A DNA stretch of 64,000 nucleotides from Deinococcus sp. HSC-46F16 (GTDB lineage: Bacteria > Deinococcota > Deinococci > Deinococcales > Deinococcaceae), in NCBI RefSeq assembly GCF_024171495.1, contig NZ_JALJZW010000001.1, positions 1 through 64,000 of the forward strand. The letters run 5' to 3'. The position numbers were made by a program, and so were the translations under genes. A model generated the notes under the pieces. That model was not told the origin of the DNA. It did no database searches and worked only from the letters and a program-made list of their open reading frames with translations. Numbering within the stretch: the first letter of the stretch is position 1; every line of letters begins with the position of its first letter. Below are positions 29,792 through 45,758 of the stretch, piece after piece.

Positions 29792-30231
29792 GGGCGCCCT
29801 CCGGCGACGACGGGGGTGACCTCTTCGTCCTCCACGTCGGGGCGGTCGGGGCTCTGGTGCTCGGGGTCGGCAAAGGAGCCGTCGTGGGCGTCCGGGTCAC
29901 GGGCGAGGCTGTCCCCAAAGGCCTCCACGTCGTCGTGTCCGGCGACCTGATAGGCCCGCAGCGCCACCGTGAGCAGCAGCGCGGTGGTGGCGAAGCCGAT
30001 CACGATCGCGGTCAGGATCAGCGCCTGCGGCAGGGGGTCCATGTAGGGGCCGGGCAGCGTCAGCAGCGGCGGCGACACGTCGCGCAGCCCCGCCACGGTC
30101 AGGATGGCGAGGTTGGCCGCGTAGCCGATAAAGGTCAGCCCCAGCACCACCCGCACGATCACCCGCGAGAGCACCAGAAAGACGCCTGCCGCCACCAGCA
30201 GGCCGATAATCACGGCAAACAGGGTTTCCAT
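29788..30231 (-). CDS. mnhC: Mrp Na+/H+ antiporter subunit C (NuoK-like)
   Basis: 147 residues with three TM helices. LSRVIVRVVLGLTFIGYAAN and DPLPQALILTAIVIGFATTA are MnhC/NuoK motifs. A hydrophilic acidic tail of about 40 residues (DPDAHDGSFADPEHQSPDRP) is an extension. A 53-bp gap separates it from mnhB. Confidence 0.94.
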   Translation of the reverse strand: METLFAVIIGLLVAAGVFLVLSRVIVRVVLGLTFIGYAANLAILTVAGLRDVSPPLLTLPGPYMDPLPQALILTAIVIGFATTALLLTVALRAYQVAGHDDVEAFGDSLARDPDAHDGSFADPEHQSPDRPDVEDEEVTPVVAGGRP

Positions 30232-30284
30232 TCAGCGGGCCTCCGGAAGGGGAAGGGGGCAGGGGCGGGGAAGGGCGGCCCGGC

Positions 30285-30773
30285 TCATTCGTCCCCCTCC
30301 ACCGTCTCCTGCGGGGCCACCTCGGTCAGCGCGTAGGCGATGGCGAGGCTGGCCCCCACGACGACCAGAAAGACGCCGAGGTCAAAGAGCAGCGCCGTCG
30401 CCCACTCGAACTCGCCCGTGACGGCCGTGGTGATGTAGCCGTAGTCGCTCTTGAGGTAGGGCCTCCCCAGCAGGTAGGGCACCAGCCCGGTCACGAAGGA
30501 GAGCGCCAGCCCCCAGGGAATCAGCCGCGCCGGGTCGGTCCGCAGCGCGGAAAAGCCGTAGGCGATGCGGTGCAGCACCAGCGCGCACGCGGTCATCAGC
30601 CCGGCGATAAAGCCGCCCCCCGGCGCGTTGTGCCCGCGCCACAGCAGCAGAAAGGCGAACAGCAGCACCAGCGCGAACACTGCCCGGCTGGTCGAGCGCA
30701 GGATGGGGTCGCCCGACAGCGGCGCGGGGGCCGGAGCCTCCCGGCCGGGGGGGGAAGAGGGGGGCCGGGTCAT
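30285..30773 (-). CDS. mnhB: Mrp Na+/H+ antiporter subunit B
   Basis: 162 residues. The MnhB motif RGHNAPGGGFIAGLMTA follows the first TM segment; four TM helices in all. The first 22 residues are Pro-rich and likely disordered. Start overlaps the mnhA stop (ATGA). Confidence 0.94.
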   Translation of the reverse strand: MTRPPSSPPGREAPAPAPLSGDPILRSTSRAVFALVLLFAFLLLWRGHNAPGGGFIAGLMTACALVLHRIAYGFSALRTDPARLIPWGLALSFVTGLVPYLLGRPYLKSDYGYITTAVTGEFEWATALLFDLGVFLVVVGASLAIAYALTEVAPQETVEGDE

Positions 30774-33082
30774 GGGCGCCTCCGGGCGGGCAGGTCCGCC
30801 GTGTCATCCGGAGCGCGGCGGGGGCGGCCGGGTTTGCCCAGCCGCACGAGGCTCAGCACCGCGAGCGCGACCATCCCCACCACCGTGATCTCGCCCAGGG
30901 TGTCGAAGCCCCGGAAATCCACCAGCAGCACGTTGACCACGTTCTTGCCGCCGCCGCCCTTGTAGCTGTATTCGAGGTAATAAGGTGAGATGGGCGGGGC
31001 CAGAAAGCGCACGCTGGAGAGCACCAGCAGCGTGATGCCCACCCCCGCGAGTCCGGCCACCGCCACGTCGAAGACGTACCGCCAGCGCGTGCGTGGCAGG
31101 TCGCGCACCCCCGGCAGGTACCGGAAGGCCAGCAGAAAGAGGATCACCGTCACCGCCTCCACCAGCAGTTGCGTCAGGGCGAGGTCGGGTGCCCGGAAGG
31201 CCAGGAAGGCCGCCGCGCTGCCGAACCCCGTCAGGCCCGTCACAATCACGGCCGTCAGGCGCCCGCGCGAGAGCAGCACCCCCACCGCTCCGGCGACGAG
31301 CAGCGCGGCGATGGGGAGCACCCCCAGCGGCAGCTCCCCGAAGGGGTAGAAGACCTGCGGCGCCCGCCACACCGCGTACCCGCCCATCAGCGCGGCGGCG
31401 GCCAGCATGATGCGGAGCTGGTCCGGGAGGGGCAGCCCCTGCGTCCGCGCGATCAGCCACGAGGAAAAGACGTTCACCGTCTGGGTCAGGCCGTAGTACG
31501 CCGTGTTCGCGTTCACGCGGGGGGTCAGGCGCTGGGCCAGCGTCTGAACCGCGCCCGATTGCCAGATCAGCGCGGCCCCCAGCGCCCAGGTCAGCCCCGT
31601 CGCCAGCAGCGCGGGCGTGACTCCGTGCCACAGCTTCAGATGCCCCTCGTAGGCCCCGAAGTTCAGTGCCGACTGCGCGGTGCGGGTCAAGGCCTCGGCC
31701 GTGCCGGGCAGCACCCCGAAGGCCAGCGCGGTCAGCGCGAGGCCTGCGGCGGGCAGGGTCAGGCCGGGTGGGGCCTCGTGCGGCTCGGCCCCGGCGGGCG
31801 CACGCGGCGCCCCCAGAAAGACCCGCAACAGCCGGAAGGAGTACGCGAAGGTCAGCGCACTGCCCGCCACCGCCACTGCGAGAAAGAGCGGTCCCTGGTG
31901 CAGCATCGCTTCAAAGAACAGCTCCTTGGAGATGAAGCCCCCCAGGGGCGGCAGCCCCGCCATGCTCATGGCCGCCAGCAGCGCCACCCCGAAGGTGACT
32001 GGCAGCGCCCGGCGCAGGCCCCCCAGCAGCGGCAGCTCACGGGTTCCCGTCTCGTGGTCGATGATGCCCACCACGAAAAAGAGGGCCGCCTTGAACGCCG
32101 CGTGGTTGAGCAGGTGCGCGGTCGCGGCGAATCGCCCCTCGGCGTCGGCCAGCCCGTAAAGGCTCATCAGCAGGCCGAGCTGCGACACGGTGGAGTACGC
32201 CAGCAGCGCCTTGAGGTCGGTTTGCCGCAGGGCCAGCCACGACCCCCACACCAGCGTCGCCAGGCCGACGGGCATGATGATGGCCGACCACAGGGCCGCC
32301 CCACCGAACAGCAGCCCGAACTTGGCGACGAGGACCACGCCCGCCTTCACCATCGTCGCGGAATGCAGAAAGGCCGACACCGGGGTGGGGGCCTCCATCG
32401 CGGTGGGGAGCCACAGGTGGAAGGGCAGTTGGGCGCTCTTGGTCAAGGCCGCCAGCAGCGTGAGCAGCAGCGCCGGGGTGAAATACGCCGACTCGCGCAG
32501 CGCCCCCACGTCCAGCCCCGAGAGCGACGTGCTGCCGCCTCCCAGCGCGATCAGGGCGACGGCGGCCAGCAGCGCGAGGCCGCCGAGGGCACTGACCAGA
32601 AAGGCCTTGACCGCCCCGTCCCGCGCCGCCGAGCGGGTGTGCCACAGCCCGATCAGGAGGAAGCTCGTCACGCTGGTCATCTCCCAGAAGCCGAACAGCG
32701 CCACGAGGTTGTCGGTCAGCACCAGCCCCAGCATCGAGCCGCCGAAGAGCAGCAGGTAGCTGTGAAAGCGCCCGAACCGCTCGCGCTCCGAGAGGTAGGC
32801 CACCGAGTACAGGCTCGCCAGCGTGCCGATCACCCCGATCAGCACGGCGAACAGCAGCGAGAACCCGTCCCCCCGGAAGGCGAGGTCGAGGTCCAGCGTG
32901 GGCACCCAGCGGGTCACCTCCAGCGCGGGGGTCGCCCCCGGCATCCGCAGCAGCTCGGGAATCAAAAGCAGGGCAGGCAAAAAGGCCGCCGCCGCGACGT
33001 ACCCGGTGCGGCGGCCCAGCCTCGGCCCCAGCCAGGCGGCGAGTGCGGCCATCAGGAAGGGGAAGAACACGGCGACGGTCAT
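30770..33082 (-). CDS. mnhA: Mrp Na+/H+ antiporter subunit A
   Basis: 770 residues from the ATG at 33082. About 20 TM helices. NuoL-like core with [59 protein letters not shown] and [17 protein letters not shown]; the C-terminal domain contains [20 protein letters not shown] and [14 protein letters not shown], as in full-length MnhA. The frame is open far upstream but without family similarity. The start has no Shine-Dalgarno and overlaps the stop of a 13-codon mini-ORF. First gene of the operon. Confidence 0.94.
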   Translation of the reverse strand: MTVAVFFPFLMAALAAWLGPRLGRRTGYVAAAAFLPALLLIPELLRMPGATPALEVTRWVPTLDLDLAFRGDGFSLLFAVLIGVIGTLASLYSVAYLSERERFGRFHSYLLLFGGSMLGLVLTDNLVALFGFWEMTSVTSFLLIGLWHTRSAARDGAVKAFLVSALGGLALLAAVALIALGGGSTSLSGLDVGALRESAYFTPALLLTLLAALTKSAQLPFHLWLPTAMEAPTPVSAFLHSATMVKAGVVLVAKFGLLFGGAALWSAIIMPVGLATLVWGSWLALRQTDLKALLAYSTVSQLGLLMSLYGLADAEGRFAATAHLLNHAAFKAALFFVVGIIDHETGTRELPLLGGLRRALPVTFGVALLAAMSMAGLPPLGGFISKELFFEAMLHQGPLFLAVAVAGSALTFAYSFRLLRVFLGAPRAPAGAEPHEAPPGLTLPAAGLALTALAFGVLPGTAEALTRTAQSALNFGAYEGHLKLWHGVTPALLATGLTWALGAALIWQSGAVQTLAQRLTPRVNANTAYYGLTQTVNVFSSWLIARTQGLPLPDQLRIMLAAAALMGGYAVWRAPQVFYPFGELPLGVLPIAALLVAGAVGVLLSRGRLTAVIVTGLTGFGSAAAFLAFRAPDLALTQLLVEAVTVILFLLAFRYLPGVRDLPRTRWRYVFDVAVAGLAGVGITLLVLSSVRFLAPPISPYYLEYSYKGGGGKNVVNVLLVDFRGFDTLGEITVVGMVALAVLSLVRLGKPGRPRRAPDDTADLPARRRP

Positions 33083-33120
33083 GGACCGCCCGCCTGGGGG
33101 GAAAGAGGCCGTGTGGACAT
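33079..33120 (-). CDS. 13-residue leader mini-ORF overlapping mnhA start
   Basis: [13 protein letters not shown], preceded by a full GGAGG (33130 to 33126) spaced 5 nt. Its TGA (33081-33079) overlaps the mnhA ATG (33082-33080) as ATGA, in another frame. mnhA has no ribosome-binding site of its own, so ribosomes probably reach it by terminating here and restarting. The arrangement is seen; coupling is inferred. Confidence 0.55.
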   Translation of the reverse strand: MSTRPLSPQAGGP

Positions 33121-33282
33121 GGGCACCTCCGGGGACAGGCGCCGCCGCCCCACCTGGGGAACCGGGGGCGGGCGGTCGCCACTCAGCGACGAGAGATGAA
33201 GCCGTCCCCCTCCGGCTCCGCTGGTCCTCGGACCCGCGTGCCCCGGCCCGTAGCCGCCGGGCGCCGCGTCCGACCGGAGGCC

Positions 33283-33288
33283 AGTTTA
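33283..33288 (-). promoter_or_regulatory. possible -10 (TAAACT) of the mnh operon
   Basis: TAAACT on the - strand (33288 to 33283), identical to hexamers used elsewhere in the window, about 160 bp upstream of the leader mini-ORF. No good -35. Between it and 33131 the sequence is GC-rich and I see nothing else. Confidence 0.35.
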
Positions 33289-33382
33289 GCGGACGGGGAA
33301 GGCCAAGCCGGGCGCAGGCAGTTGGACTTGCTCTCTGCCTCAATCCCCTAGACCGCGTGTCCGTCCTCTCCATCCTCCGGCA

Positions 33383-33388
33383 TAAACT
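33383..33388 (+). promoter_or_regulatory. -10 hexamer TAAACT of the aroF leader (leaderless start)
   Basis: TAAACT ends 6 nt before the ATG of the leader peptide at 33395, so the transcript would begin with the leader ORF itself. The stretch 33289-33380 upstream holds no other recognisable feature. Confidence 0.55.
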
Positions 33389-33394
33389 GATCCC

Positions 33395-33445
33395 ATGTCG
33401 TCCCGCGCCGCGCTGTCCTATTGGCCCCGGTTCTGCCGGGTCTGA
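33395..33445 (+). CDS. aromatic leader peptide of the DAHP synthase gene
   Basis: A 16-residue [19 protein letters not shown], with adjacent Tyr and Trp codons (33419-33424) and a Phe codon (33431-33433), stopping at TGA 33443-33445. It lies 80 bp before a DAHP synthase gene and just before an attenuator terminator, exactly where a ribosome stalled on scarce aromatic tRNAs would change RNA folding. The reading frame and hairpins are seen; its sensing role is inference from classical trp/phe attenuation. Confidence 0.7.
   Translation: MSSRAALSYWPRFCRV
33426..33440 (+). promoter_or_regulatory. attenuator 1:2 hairpin and antiterminator strand
   Basis: CCCGG (33426-33430) and CCGGG (33436-33440) form a hairpin inside the end of the leader ORF. 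The second strand can instead pair with CCCGG of the terminator (33473-33477), with CTG (33442-33444) and CAG (33468-33470) adding three pairs. The two folds are mutually exclusive. Confidence 0.6.
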
Positions 33446-33472
33446 CGCCGCGCTGCTTATCAGCCACCAGTC

Positions 33473-33505
33473 CCCGGAGGAATGCACCTCCGGGCCTTTT
33501 CGTTT
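33473..33505 (+). terminator. attenuator terminator before DAHP synthase
   Basis: CCCGGAGG (33473-33480), loop AATGCA, CCTCCGGG (33487-33494), then CCTTTTCGTTT. An intrinsic terminator lying 20 bp upstream of the aroF coding region and downstream of its promoter can only serve to abort leader transcripts. Confidence 0.8.
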
Positions 33506-33524
33506 GAGCCATAAAAGGACCCTC

Positions 33525-34594
<1,070 letters not shown>

Positions 34595-34598
<4 letters not shown>

Positions 34599-35698
34599 GG
34601 AGTGTCGCGGTACTTCGGGCGCGGCACCTGGCCCATCAGCCCCTTCCACTCCCGCGTCGGGAAGGTGGTGTAGTAGCCCTGGCCCCGGTCCTGGTCGTAG
34701 ATGCTTGCCTTCTCCAGCGCCTTTTCGCTGGGCAGCACGGCCAGCAGGACGTCGTGCTGGTGCTTGGGCACGCTCCAAGTCACGAAAGATTTCGCGCGGC
34801 TGTAGGAGGCGGTGTTCACCCCGTAGAACCCGGCCAGGGTCCACTCGCCTGTGGGCAAGTTCCGGGGTGCGCTGGAGGCATTGGTGAACGTATTGCCCAC
34901 CACCCACCCCAGCTTCTGGAAGCCCGCTGAGGTCCACAGGTCGGGGTCGGACGCGTCCGGCAGCCGCAGTCCGGCGCAGTAGAAGTTCCAAGAGTTGTGG
35001 TTCACCTGCCGGTTCAGGCCTACCGACGAGCCGCCATCCATCGTCACGCCTTTCTCCGGCTTCCAGTCCAGGTCCACGAACAGCCCCACGTCGCGCCCGC
35101 TCTCGCACAGGTTTCCGTTCCAAGCCTCACCCGTCAGCAGCAGCCGGGCCTGCCGCGTGCGGTTGGGCGAAGCCTCGAAGCGGCCCCCATCGTCGCGGGG
35201 CCGCAACTGATAGCGCCAGACCTTCGCCAGCCCCTCCTCCTTTTGCGGGACAAGCGCGAGGTAGAGGTACCGGGCCTTCGTCGGCACCCGCAGGTCGGCG
35301 GCGAACACCCGGTCACGCGGGGCCTCGGCCTCGTACAGCCGGGCAAGATCGGTCGTGGTCAGCTCATTGTCCCACCGCCACGTCGCCTGCCCCCACCCCG
35401 GCAGCGGTACGTTCTGCCACACCCACCCGCCTCCGCCCCCCAGCACCAGTACGGCCAGGACTGCCCAGGCGACCCGGTTGGTAAAGACGTGCCCCAGCAG
35501 TTGCCGGTTGGTGACGCCCACGTCGCCCATGCCCTTCACGGCGAGGTGTTCGGCCTCCTCGCGGCTGAAGCCCTCGGCCTCCAGCCGGGCGGCGCGGTCC
35601 ATCAGGTGGGTGCGGAGTTCGGCGGCGGCCTCCAGGCGCTCCTGCCGGGGCAGGCCCAGGGTGGCGCGGTGGACGTAGCGGCTGAACACCCGGCTCAT
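34595..35698 (-). CDS. permease-prefix-domain protein with one TM and secreted part
   Basis: 367 residues. The first 70 residues are a helical 'permease prefix' module ([37 protein letters not shown]). A TM helix at about 77-95 ([19 protein letters not shown]) leads to a roughly 270-residue extracytoplasmic domain that I do not recognise, with two Cys that could pair ([16 protein letters not shown]). The start overlaps the padR stop (ATGA), so it is controlled with padR. The role is unknown; perhaps an envelope-stress sensor or effector. Confidence 0.65.
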
Positions 35699-36030
35699 GC
35701 CCGCACCCCCCGGCGCAGCAGCAGGGCATTCACGGCCACCTGAAGCCGTTCCCACTCGGCCCGCCGCCGCGCGAGTTCCTGGCCCCCGGCGTCGGTCAGG
35801 CGGTAGACCTTGCGTGGGCTGCCACCCCCCGGCGTGGGCTGCCACTCGCCCTCAATCAGCCCGGCCCTGCTCAGCCGCAGCAGCGCGGGGTAGAGGCTCC
35901 CCTCCGAGAGTTCGAAGAGGCCCCCGCTGCGGGTGCCGATATGGTCGGCGAGTTCCAGCCCATAGCGCGGCTGCTCATGCAGGGCCGCCAGGATGACCAG
36001 ATCGACGGTGCCGGACTTCAGGGGCGTCAT
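35695..36030 (-). CDS. PadR-family transcriptional regulator
   Basis: 111 residues. The winged-helix signature reads LVILAALHEQPRYGLELADH, FELSEGSLYPALLRLSRAGL and RKVYRLTDAGGQELARRRAE. Short C-terminal helix for dimerisation. PadR proteins usually repress their own operon, here padR plus the permease-prefix gene. Its upstream region carries three 14-bp-phased repeats, plausible binding sites. GGAGG at 36035-36039 (- strand) is its ribosome-binding site. Confidence 0.92.
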   Translation of the reverse strand: MTPLKSGTVDLVILAALHEQPRYGLELADHIGTRSGGLFELSEGSLYPALLRLSRAGLIEGEWQPTPGGGSPRKVYRLTDAGGQELARRRAEWERLQVAVNALLLRRGVRA

Positions 36031-36047
36031 GGGAGACCTCCAGGGCT

Positions 36048-36087
36048 AAGGCTTGTATCGCAAGGCTTGTATCACCTAGCTTGCAGC
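36048..36087. promoter_or_regulatory. three phased repeats upstream of padR (operator candidate)
   Basis: AAGGCTTGTATC occurs at 36048-36059 and again at 36062-36073. A third, weaker copy of the core, GCTTGCAGC, follows at 36079-36087, so the cores start at 36051, 36065 and 36079, exactly 14 bp apart. They lie between padR and the divergent gluconokinase gene, 18 bp upstream of the padR start. Confidence 0.55.
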
Positions 36088-36148
36088 GTCACGGCCCCGG
36101 CGTCAACCCATTTCCTTCATGCCCACGGTTGCCGGGCGGGCCAACCCT

Positions 36149-36154
36149 CAGACT
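36149..36154 (+). promoter_or_regulatory. weak -10 (CAGACT) of the gluconokinase gene
   Basis: CAGACT differs by one base from the TAGACT seen elsewhere and ends 6 nt before the ATG at 36161. It supports that ATG over the one at 36119. Confidence 0.35.
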
Positions 36155-36160
36155 GTCTCC

Positions 36161-36647
36161 ATGCGGTTGGTCGTGATGGGCGCAGCGGGCAGTGGCAAGA
36201 CGACGGTGGGGCGCGAGCTGAGTGCCCGAACGGGGTGGCCGTTTCTCGACGGCGACGACTTCCACACGCCGGAAGCCCGCCGCCGGATGGCGCGGGGCGA
36301 GGCCCTGACGGACGCGGACCGCTGGCCGTGGCTGGAGCGGTTGCGGGCGGAACTGGGAACGCGGCCCGCCGCGGTCCTGGCCTGCTCGGCGCTGCGGCGG
36401 GTCTACCGGGACCGGCTGCGGGGACCGGGAGTCCGCTTCCTGTTCCTGCGGGTGCCGGAGCTCCTGTTGCGGGAGCGGCTGGCCGCCCGCACCGGGCACT
36501 ACGCGGGGCCGGACCTGCTGCCCTCGCAACTCGCCACGCTGGAACCGCCGGGCCGGGACGAGCCGGACGTGCTGACCCTCAGCGTGACGGCCGCCGACAC
36601 CCCCACCGCTCTCGCCGCCCGCGCCCTGACCGCGCTGGGGGCCGCCC

Positions 36648-36655
<8 letters not shown>
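36161..36655 (+). CDS. gluconokinase-like kinase
   Basis: 164 residues from the ATG at 36161. P-loop [14 protein letters not shown] at residues 7-20, then [20 protein letters not shown] and [13 protein letters not shown], which are the gluconate-binding motifs of Gnt[18 protein letters not shown] and [17 protein letters not shown] follow. It would convert gluconate to 6-phosphogluconate. An alternative start at 36119 adds 14 residues before the P-loop. It overlaps the DUF2256 gene by 8 bp. Confidence 0.88.
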
Positions 36656-37747
<1,092 letters not shown>

Positions 37748-37769
37748 CCTTGGCCCTCCCCTTCCGCGC

Positions 37770-37775
37770 TACCTT
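37770..37775 (+). promoter_or_regulatory. -10 hexamer TACCTT selecting the GTG start at 37783
   Basis: TACCTT ends 7 nt before GTG 37783, where the exonuclease domain begins ([12 protein letters not shown]). It argues against the TTG at 37750. Confidence 0.45.
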
Positions 37776-37782
37776 GGGGGGC

Positions 37783-38325
37783 GTGAACGTCGTCGTCTTC
37801 GATCTGGAAACCACCGGGCTCTCGCCCGAGCGCGACGCCATCGTGGAGATCGGGGCCATGCGGGTGCGGGACGGGCGCGTGCTGGATGACGAGCGCTTCG
37901 AGACGCTGGTGCGCCCGGTGAGTGGAGAGGGTCATCTGCTGAAAATCCCCTGGCGGGCGCAGCAGGTCCACGGCATCAGCGACGCGATGGTGCGCGGGGC
38001 GCCGGAGTTGCGCGACGTGCTGCCCGAGTTCCTCGACTTCGTGGGCGACTCGGCGGTGGTCGCGCACAACATCGGCTTCGACGGGGGCTTCCTGCGGGCG
38101 GCCACCGGGCGGCACGGCCTGCGCTGGGCGCCCCCGGCCGAGCACTGCACCATGCAGCTCTCGCGCTGCGCCTTTCCCGGCGAGCGCTCGCACCGCCTCG
38201 ACCTCCTCGCCGAGCGGCTGGGGCTGGAGTTCGCCCCCGGCGGGCGGCACCGTTCCCTCGGGGACGTGCGCGTGACCGCCGAGGCGTATGTGCGCCTGCT
38301 GGAGCGGCTGCGGGTGGGGGTCTAG
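37783..38325 (+). CDS. DnaQ-like 3'-5' exonuclease
   Basis: 180 residues from the GTG at 37783. DEDDh exonuclease: [20 protein letters not shown] (first Asp and Glu), [18 protein letters not shown] (second Asp) and [15 protein letters not shown] (His and third Asp). It resembles the epsilon subunit of DNA polymerase III but lacks the polymerase-binding tail. It could be a proofreading subunit or a separate repair exonuclease. Separated by 35 bp from uvsE. Confidence 0.9.
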   Translation: MNVVVFDLETTGLSPERDAIVEIGAMRVRDGRVLDDERFETLVRPVSGEGHLLKIPWRAQQVHGISDAMVRGAPELRDVLPEFLDFVGDSAVVAHNIGFDGGFLRAATGRHGLRWAPPAEHCTMQLSRCAFPGERSHRLDLLAERLGLEFAPGGRHRSLGDVRVTAEAYVRLLERLRVGV

Positions 38326-38332
38326 CCGGACC

Positions 38333-40132
38333 CTATTTCCGTGCCCCGGTCACCTTCGGCACGAAGACGATCGCGTTGGGCACCGGCCGACTCCAGACGG
38401 TGTTGAGGTAGCCGCCCAGCCCCGCATACCCGCCCGTCAGGTAGGCCGTCGCGCTCGACCCGCTGTCCAGCCGCACCGCGTCGCGCACGCCCGCTCCCGC
38501 CAGGGCCGCCGCGAACGCTTCCGGCGTGCCGTGCTCCAGGTAGGCGACGGTGGGCTGGCCCTCCAGCACCCCGAAGGCGACCTGCCGGGTGGCCCGCCAG
38601 ATGCTCGCGCCCGTGTCGAAAGCCTCGCGCTTCGGGTCGAGGACCACCCGGCCCTCCCGCACCAGCAGCGGCCCGGCGGCGAGCGCGTCCTGCGCCCGCT
38701 CCCAGGGGGCATCGGTCGCCTGCCAGTTCACCGACACCGTGAGCCGGGCGCCCGGCGTGCGCGGCAGCGCGGGGAAGCGGGCGGGGTCGAAGGTCAGCGC
38801 CAGCACCCCGCGCGGCGGCGCGGCGGGACCGGAGACGACCCGGCTGACCCGGCCCCCCCCGGTCCAGAGGGTCGTCAGCCCCTCGGCCCCCACCCGCGTC
38901 ACGCCGTCCCCCACGAAGGCCGTCAGCAGGGTGGGCCGCACTTTCGCGCCCACCCCGTTCACGGTGAGGGTGCCGAAGTCGCCGCCCACCACGTAGCGCG
39001 GCCGGGGATAGCCGAAGAGGGGCGTGCCCTGCGGGGTAAAACCCACCGCCGCCCGCTTTTCCAGGCTGCCCGCCGTCAGCAGGCCCCCCACCGCCACGAG
39101 GTCCACCGGCAGGCTGCTCGCGGGGTCGAAATAGCCGCCGTTCACGCCCGCCACGCCCCCCGCCGCCTTCACGAGCGCGGCCACGTCTCGCGCCGCGCCC
39201 ACCGGAGCCGTCACCACGCGGGGCTGGAAGCGGGCCGGGTCGAAGCTCAGCAGGTGCAGCCCGCCGCGGGCGCGGTAGGTCACGCCCTCCGGCAGCGCCT
39301 CCGGGTTGATGGGGGGCGGCACGCGGGCGTCGAGATGGGTGGTCGTGTCGATCACGACCCGGTAGGGACTCTCCAGGGTGAAGATCTCGCTGGTGCCCCC
39401 GCCGGTGCGCAGGTGAACCCGTACGCCGTCCCCGGCAGGCTCTACCCGCAGCAGGTCGCCGCTGCGCAGGGCGGTTTCCGACGCGCTGCCCGTCACGCGC
39501 GGCAGCACCACGCTCAGGCCGCCGGACTCGCGCACCACGCTGTGGGGAGCCGCGGCGCTGAGTTCCAGCACGACCCGCTGCACCTCCACCGTGCGGTACA
39601 CCGAGCGCCCCACCCGCACCGTGTCGAGGTTCGCCAGCGGGGGCAGGGAGGACGGGCTGGGGGCAGGATCGGCGGCAGGCAAGTCCGGGGAGGGCGGCAG
39701 CGTCTCCTCCGGCACGGTGGCGGGGGCAGCGAATCCGAGGAGGCTGGGCGTGTCCGCTGTAATCGGCACGCCCAACAGCCGCAGGGCGGCGAGGGGGACG
39801 TACAGGCTGGGACCAATGGCCTGCGGCGCGGCCAGCCCCGTCCCGCCCGGCAACGTGAAGCCCACCGCCCGCCAGCCGGTCCCCAGCGCGTGGCGCAACT
39901 CACGCTCGCCGTAGCGCAGGCGCACGTCCTGCGGGTCGTTGCGGACCGCCACGCCCAGCCGGGGCAGCGTCCAGACCGCCAGGGCCTCGCCCCCCCCCGG
40001 CAGGGTCCGCGTCTCCACCGCCGCCGCCTGCACCGCGCCGCCCACCGCCACCGGGCGGGCGGCGGCCCACGTCCCGGCCAGCCCCAGCAGGGCCAGGGCC
40101 ACTGCTCCTCTCCTCCTGCGCCGCCTCGTCAC
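38333..40132 (-). CDS. secreted protein with phosphodiester glycosidase (NAGPA) domain
   Basis: 599 residues from a GTG at 40132. An Arg-rich start and the hydrophobic [21 protein letters not shown] form a signal peptide. Residues about 30-300 are beta-rich and look like an AMIN/copper amine oxidase-N-type wall-binding region. The NAGPA domain follows: [35 protein letters not shown] and the C-terminal [14 protein letters not shown]. The family cleaves GlcNAc-1-phosphodiesters or acts on exopolysaccharide. The start is set by a TACACT hexamer 7 nt upstream. Confidence 0.85.
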   Translation of the reverse strand: MTRRRRRRGAVALALLGLAGTWAAARPVAVGGAVQAAAVETRTLPGGGEALAVWTLPRLGVAVRNDPQDVRLRYGERELRHALGTGWRAVGFTLPGGTGLAAPQAIGPSLYVPLAALRLLGVPITADTPSLLGFAAPATVPEETLPPSPDLPAADPAPSPSSLPPLANLDTVRVGRSVYRTVEVQRVVLELSAAAPHSVVRESGGLSVVLPRVTGSASETALRSGDLLRVEPAGDGVRVHLRTGGGTSEIFTLESPYRVVIDTTTHLDARVPPPINPEALPEGVTYRARGGLHLLSFDPARFQPRVVTAPVGAARDVAALVKAAGGVAGVNGGYFDPASSLPVDLVAVGGLLTAGSLEKRAAVGFTPQGTPLFGYPRPRYVVGGDFGTLTVNGVGAKVRPTLLTAFVGDGVTRVGAEGLTTLWTGGGRVSRVVSGPAAPPRGVLALTFDPARFPALPRTPGARLTVSVNWQATDAPWERAQDALAAGPLLVREGRVVLDPKREAFDTGASIWRATRQVAFGVLEGQPTVAYLEHGTPEAFAAALAGAGVRDAVRLDSGSSATAYLTGGYAGLGGYLNTVWSRPVPNAIVFVPKVTGARK

Positions 40133-40139
40133 GGGCGCG

Positions 40140-40145
40140 AGTGTA
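40140..40145 (-). promoter_or_regulatory. -10 hexamer TACACT of the NAGPA gene (leaderless GTG)
   Basis: TACACT on the - strand ends 7 nt before GTG 40132. The alternative ATG at 40171 lies upstream of this hexamer and would add eight residues to no purpose. Confidence 0.5.
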
Positions 40146-40172
40146 CCGTGCCTGCCCCGCCCCCTGTCCATG

Positions 40173-40198
40173 CAAAACCGCCCGCACGGGGCGGGCGG
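40173..40198 (-). terminator. intrinsic terminator of the fasciclin gene
   Basis: On the - strand CCGCCCGC (40198 to 40191), loop CCCGT, GCGGGCGG (40185 to 40178), then TTTTGC. It lies 22 bp beyond the fasciclin stop. Confidence 0.85.
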
Positions 40199-40219
40199 CT
40201 GGGGGGAAGGCGGGTGGGC

Positions 40220-41962
<1,743 letters not shown>

Positions 41963-42061
41963 GACATCACCTCGGGAATAGGGTTTGGAAAGGCTGGTCC
42001 GCTCCCCAATGTTCTACACCCCGCGCTGAAACGCAACTTCGGTAACCTTTCCCCCACAACT

Positions 42062-42092
42062 CATAAAAGAAAAAACGACCGAGCTTGGCCGC
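42062..42092 (-). terminator. terminator after ftsK
   Basis: On the - strand CGGCC AAGCT CGGTCG forms a short stem followed by TTTTTTCTTTT. The T-run is excellent, the stem only about five pairs. It lies in the 163-bp AT-richer gap between ftsK and the fasciclin gene. Confidence 0.6.
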
Positions 42093-42125
42093 TTTCTCAT
42101 GTAATTCCCAGATTGGTTGGGGCGG

Positions 42126-45212
<3,087 letters not shown>

Positions 45213-45219
45213 ACCGCGC

Positions 45220-45225
45220 AGTGTA
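45220..45225 (-). promoter_or_regulatory. -10 hexamer TACACT of ftsK (leaderless)
   Basis: TACACT on the - strand ends 7 nt before the ATG at 45212, without a Shine-Dalgarno. It rules out the long in-frame extension towards 45842. Confidence 0.5.
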
Positions 45226-45335
45226 GCCCACCCCATGCCCGCGCCGCCCGCGCCCAGCGCTACTTTTTGCCCCGACCACCTGTGATGCGGGCGTGACGGG
45301 ATGTGGTCCCGCCGTGGGGAGCCGGGCGCGGCATG

Positions 45336-45341
45336 GATAAT
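45336..45341 (+). promoter_or_regulatory. -10 hexamer GATAAT selecting GTG 45348
   Basis: GATAAT ends 6 nt before GTG 45348. The ATG at 45333 overlaps the hexamer itself and so would lie upstream of the transcript start. Confidence 0.45.
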
Positions 45342-45347
45342 GCCGGG

Positions 45348-45758
45348 GTGACCCTGATCCTGCCCCCCGCCCTCGCGGACGCGCTGTGGGCGCACGCCCG
45401 CCGCGAGGCCCCGCGCGAGTGTGTGGGGGCTCTTGGCGGGCACGCGCACGGTGAGGCCACGCATGCCGCCGCCCTCTACCCCCTCCCCAACATCGCGCCC
45501 GACCCCGAGCGGACCTACCTCGCGGACCCCGGCCACCTCCTCAGGGCGCTGCGGGCGATGCAGCTCGGTGGGCAGACGCTCGTTGCCCTGTATCACAGCC
45601 ACCCGCGCGGCCCGGCGTGGCCCAGCGATGCGGATACCCGGCTGGCCGCCTACCCGGTCCCCTACGTGATCGCGGACCTGCCCGCCCGGCTTCTCACCGC
45701 CTACCGCCTGCCGGGGGGCGAGCGGGTGGCGCTGCGGGTGGGGGATTCGGATGGCTGA
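45348..45758 (+). CDS. JAMM/MPN+ (Mov34) metalloprotease
   Basis: 136 residues from GTG 45348. The JAMM motif is intact: a Glu in [10 protein letters not shown] and [14 protein letters not shown], fitting HxHx7Sx2D. Bacterial stand-alone JAMM proteases (Mec type) cut ubiquitin-like sulphur-carrier tails; some are called deubiquitinase-like. The partner sulphur carrier is not in this window. It overlaps the downstream P-loop kinase gene by 8 bp. Confidence 0.88.
   Translation: MTLILPPALADALWAHARREAPRECVGALGGHAHGEATHAAALYPLPNIAPDPERTYLADPGHLLRALRAMQLGGQTLVALYHSHPRGPAWPSDADTRLAAYPVPYVIADLPARLLTAYRLPGGERVALRVGDSDG

Noticed and set aside
27720..29918. Possible MnhE-MnhD fusion because one frame is open through both
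   Set aside because: MnhE begins at a GTG overlapping the mnhD stop, and MnhD is encoded in a different frame; the open stretch is accidental.
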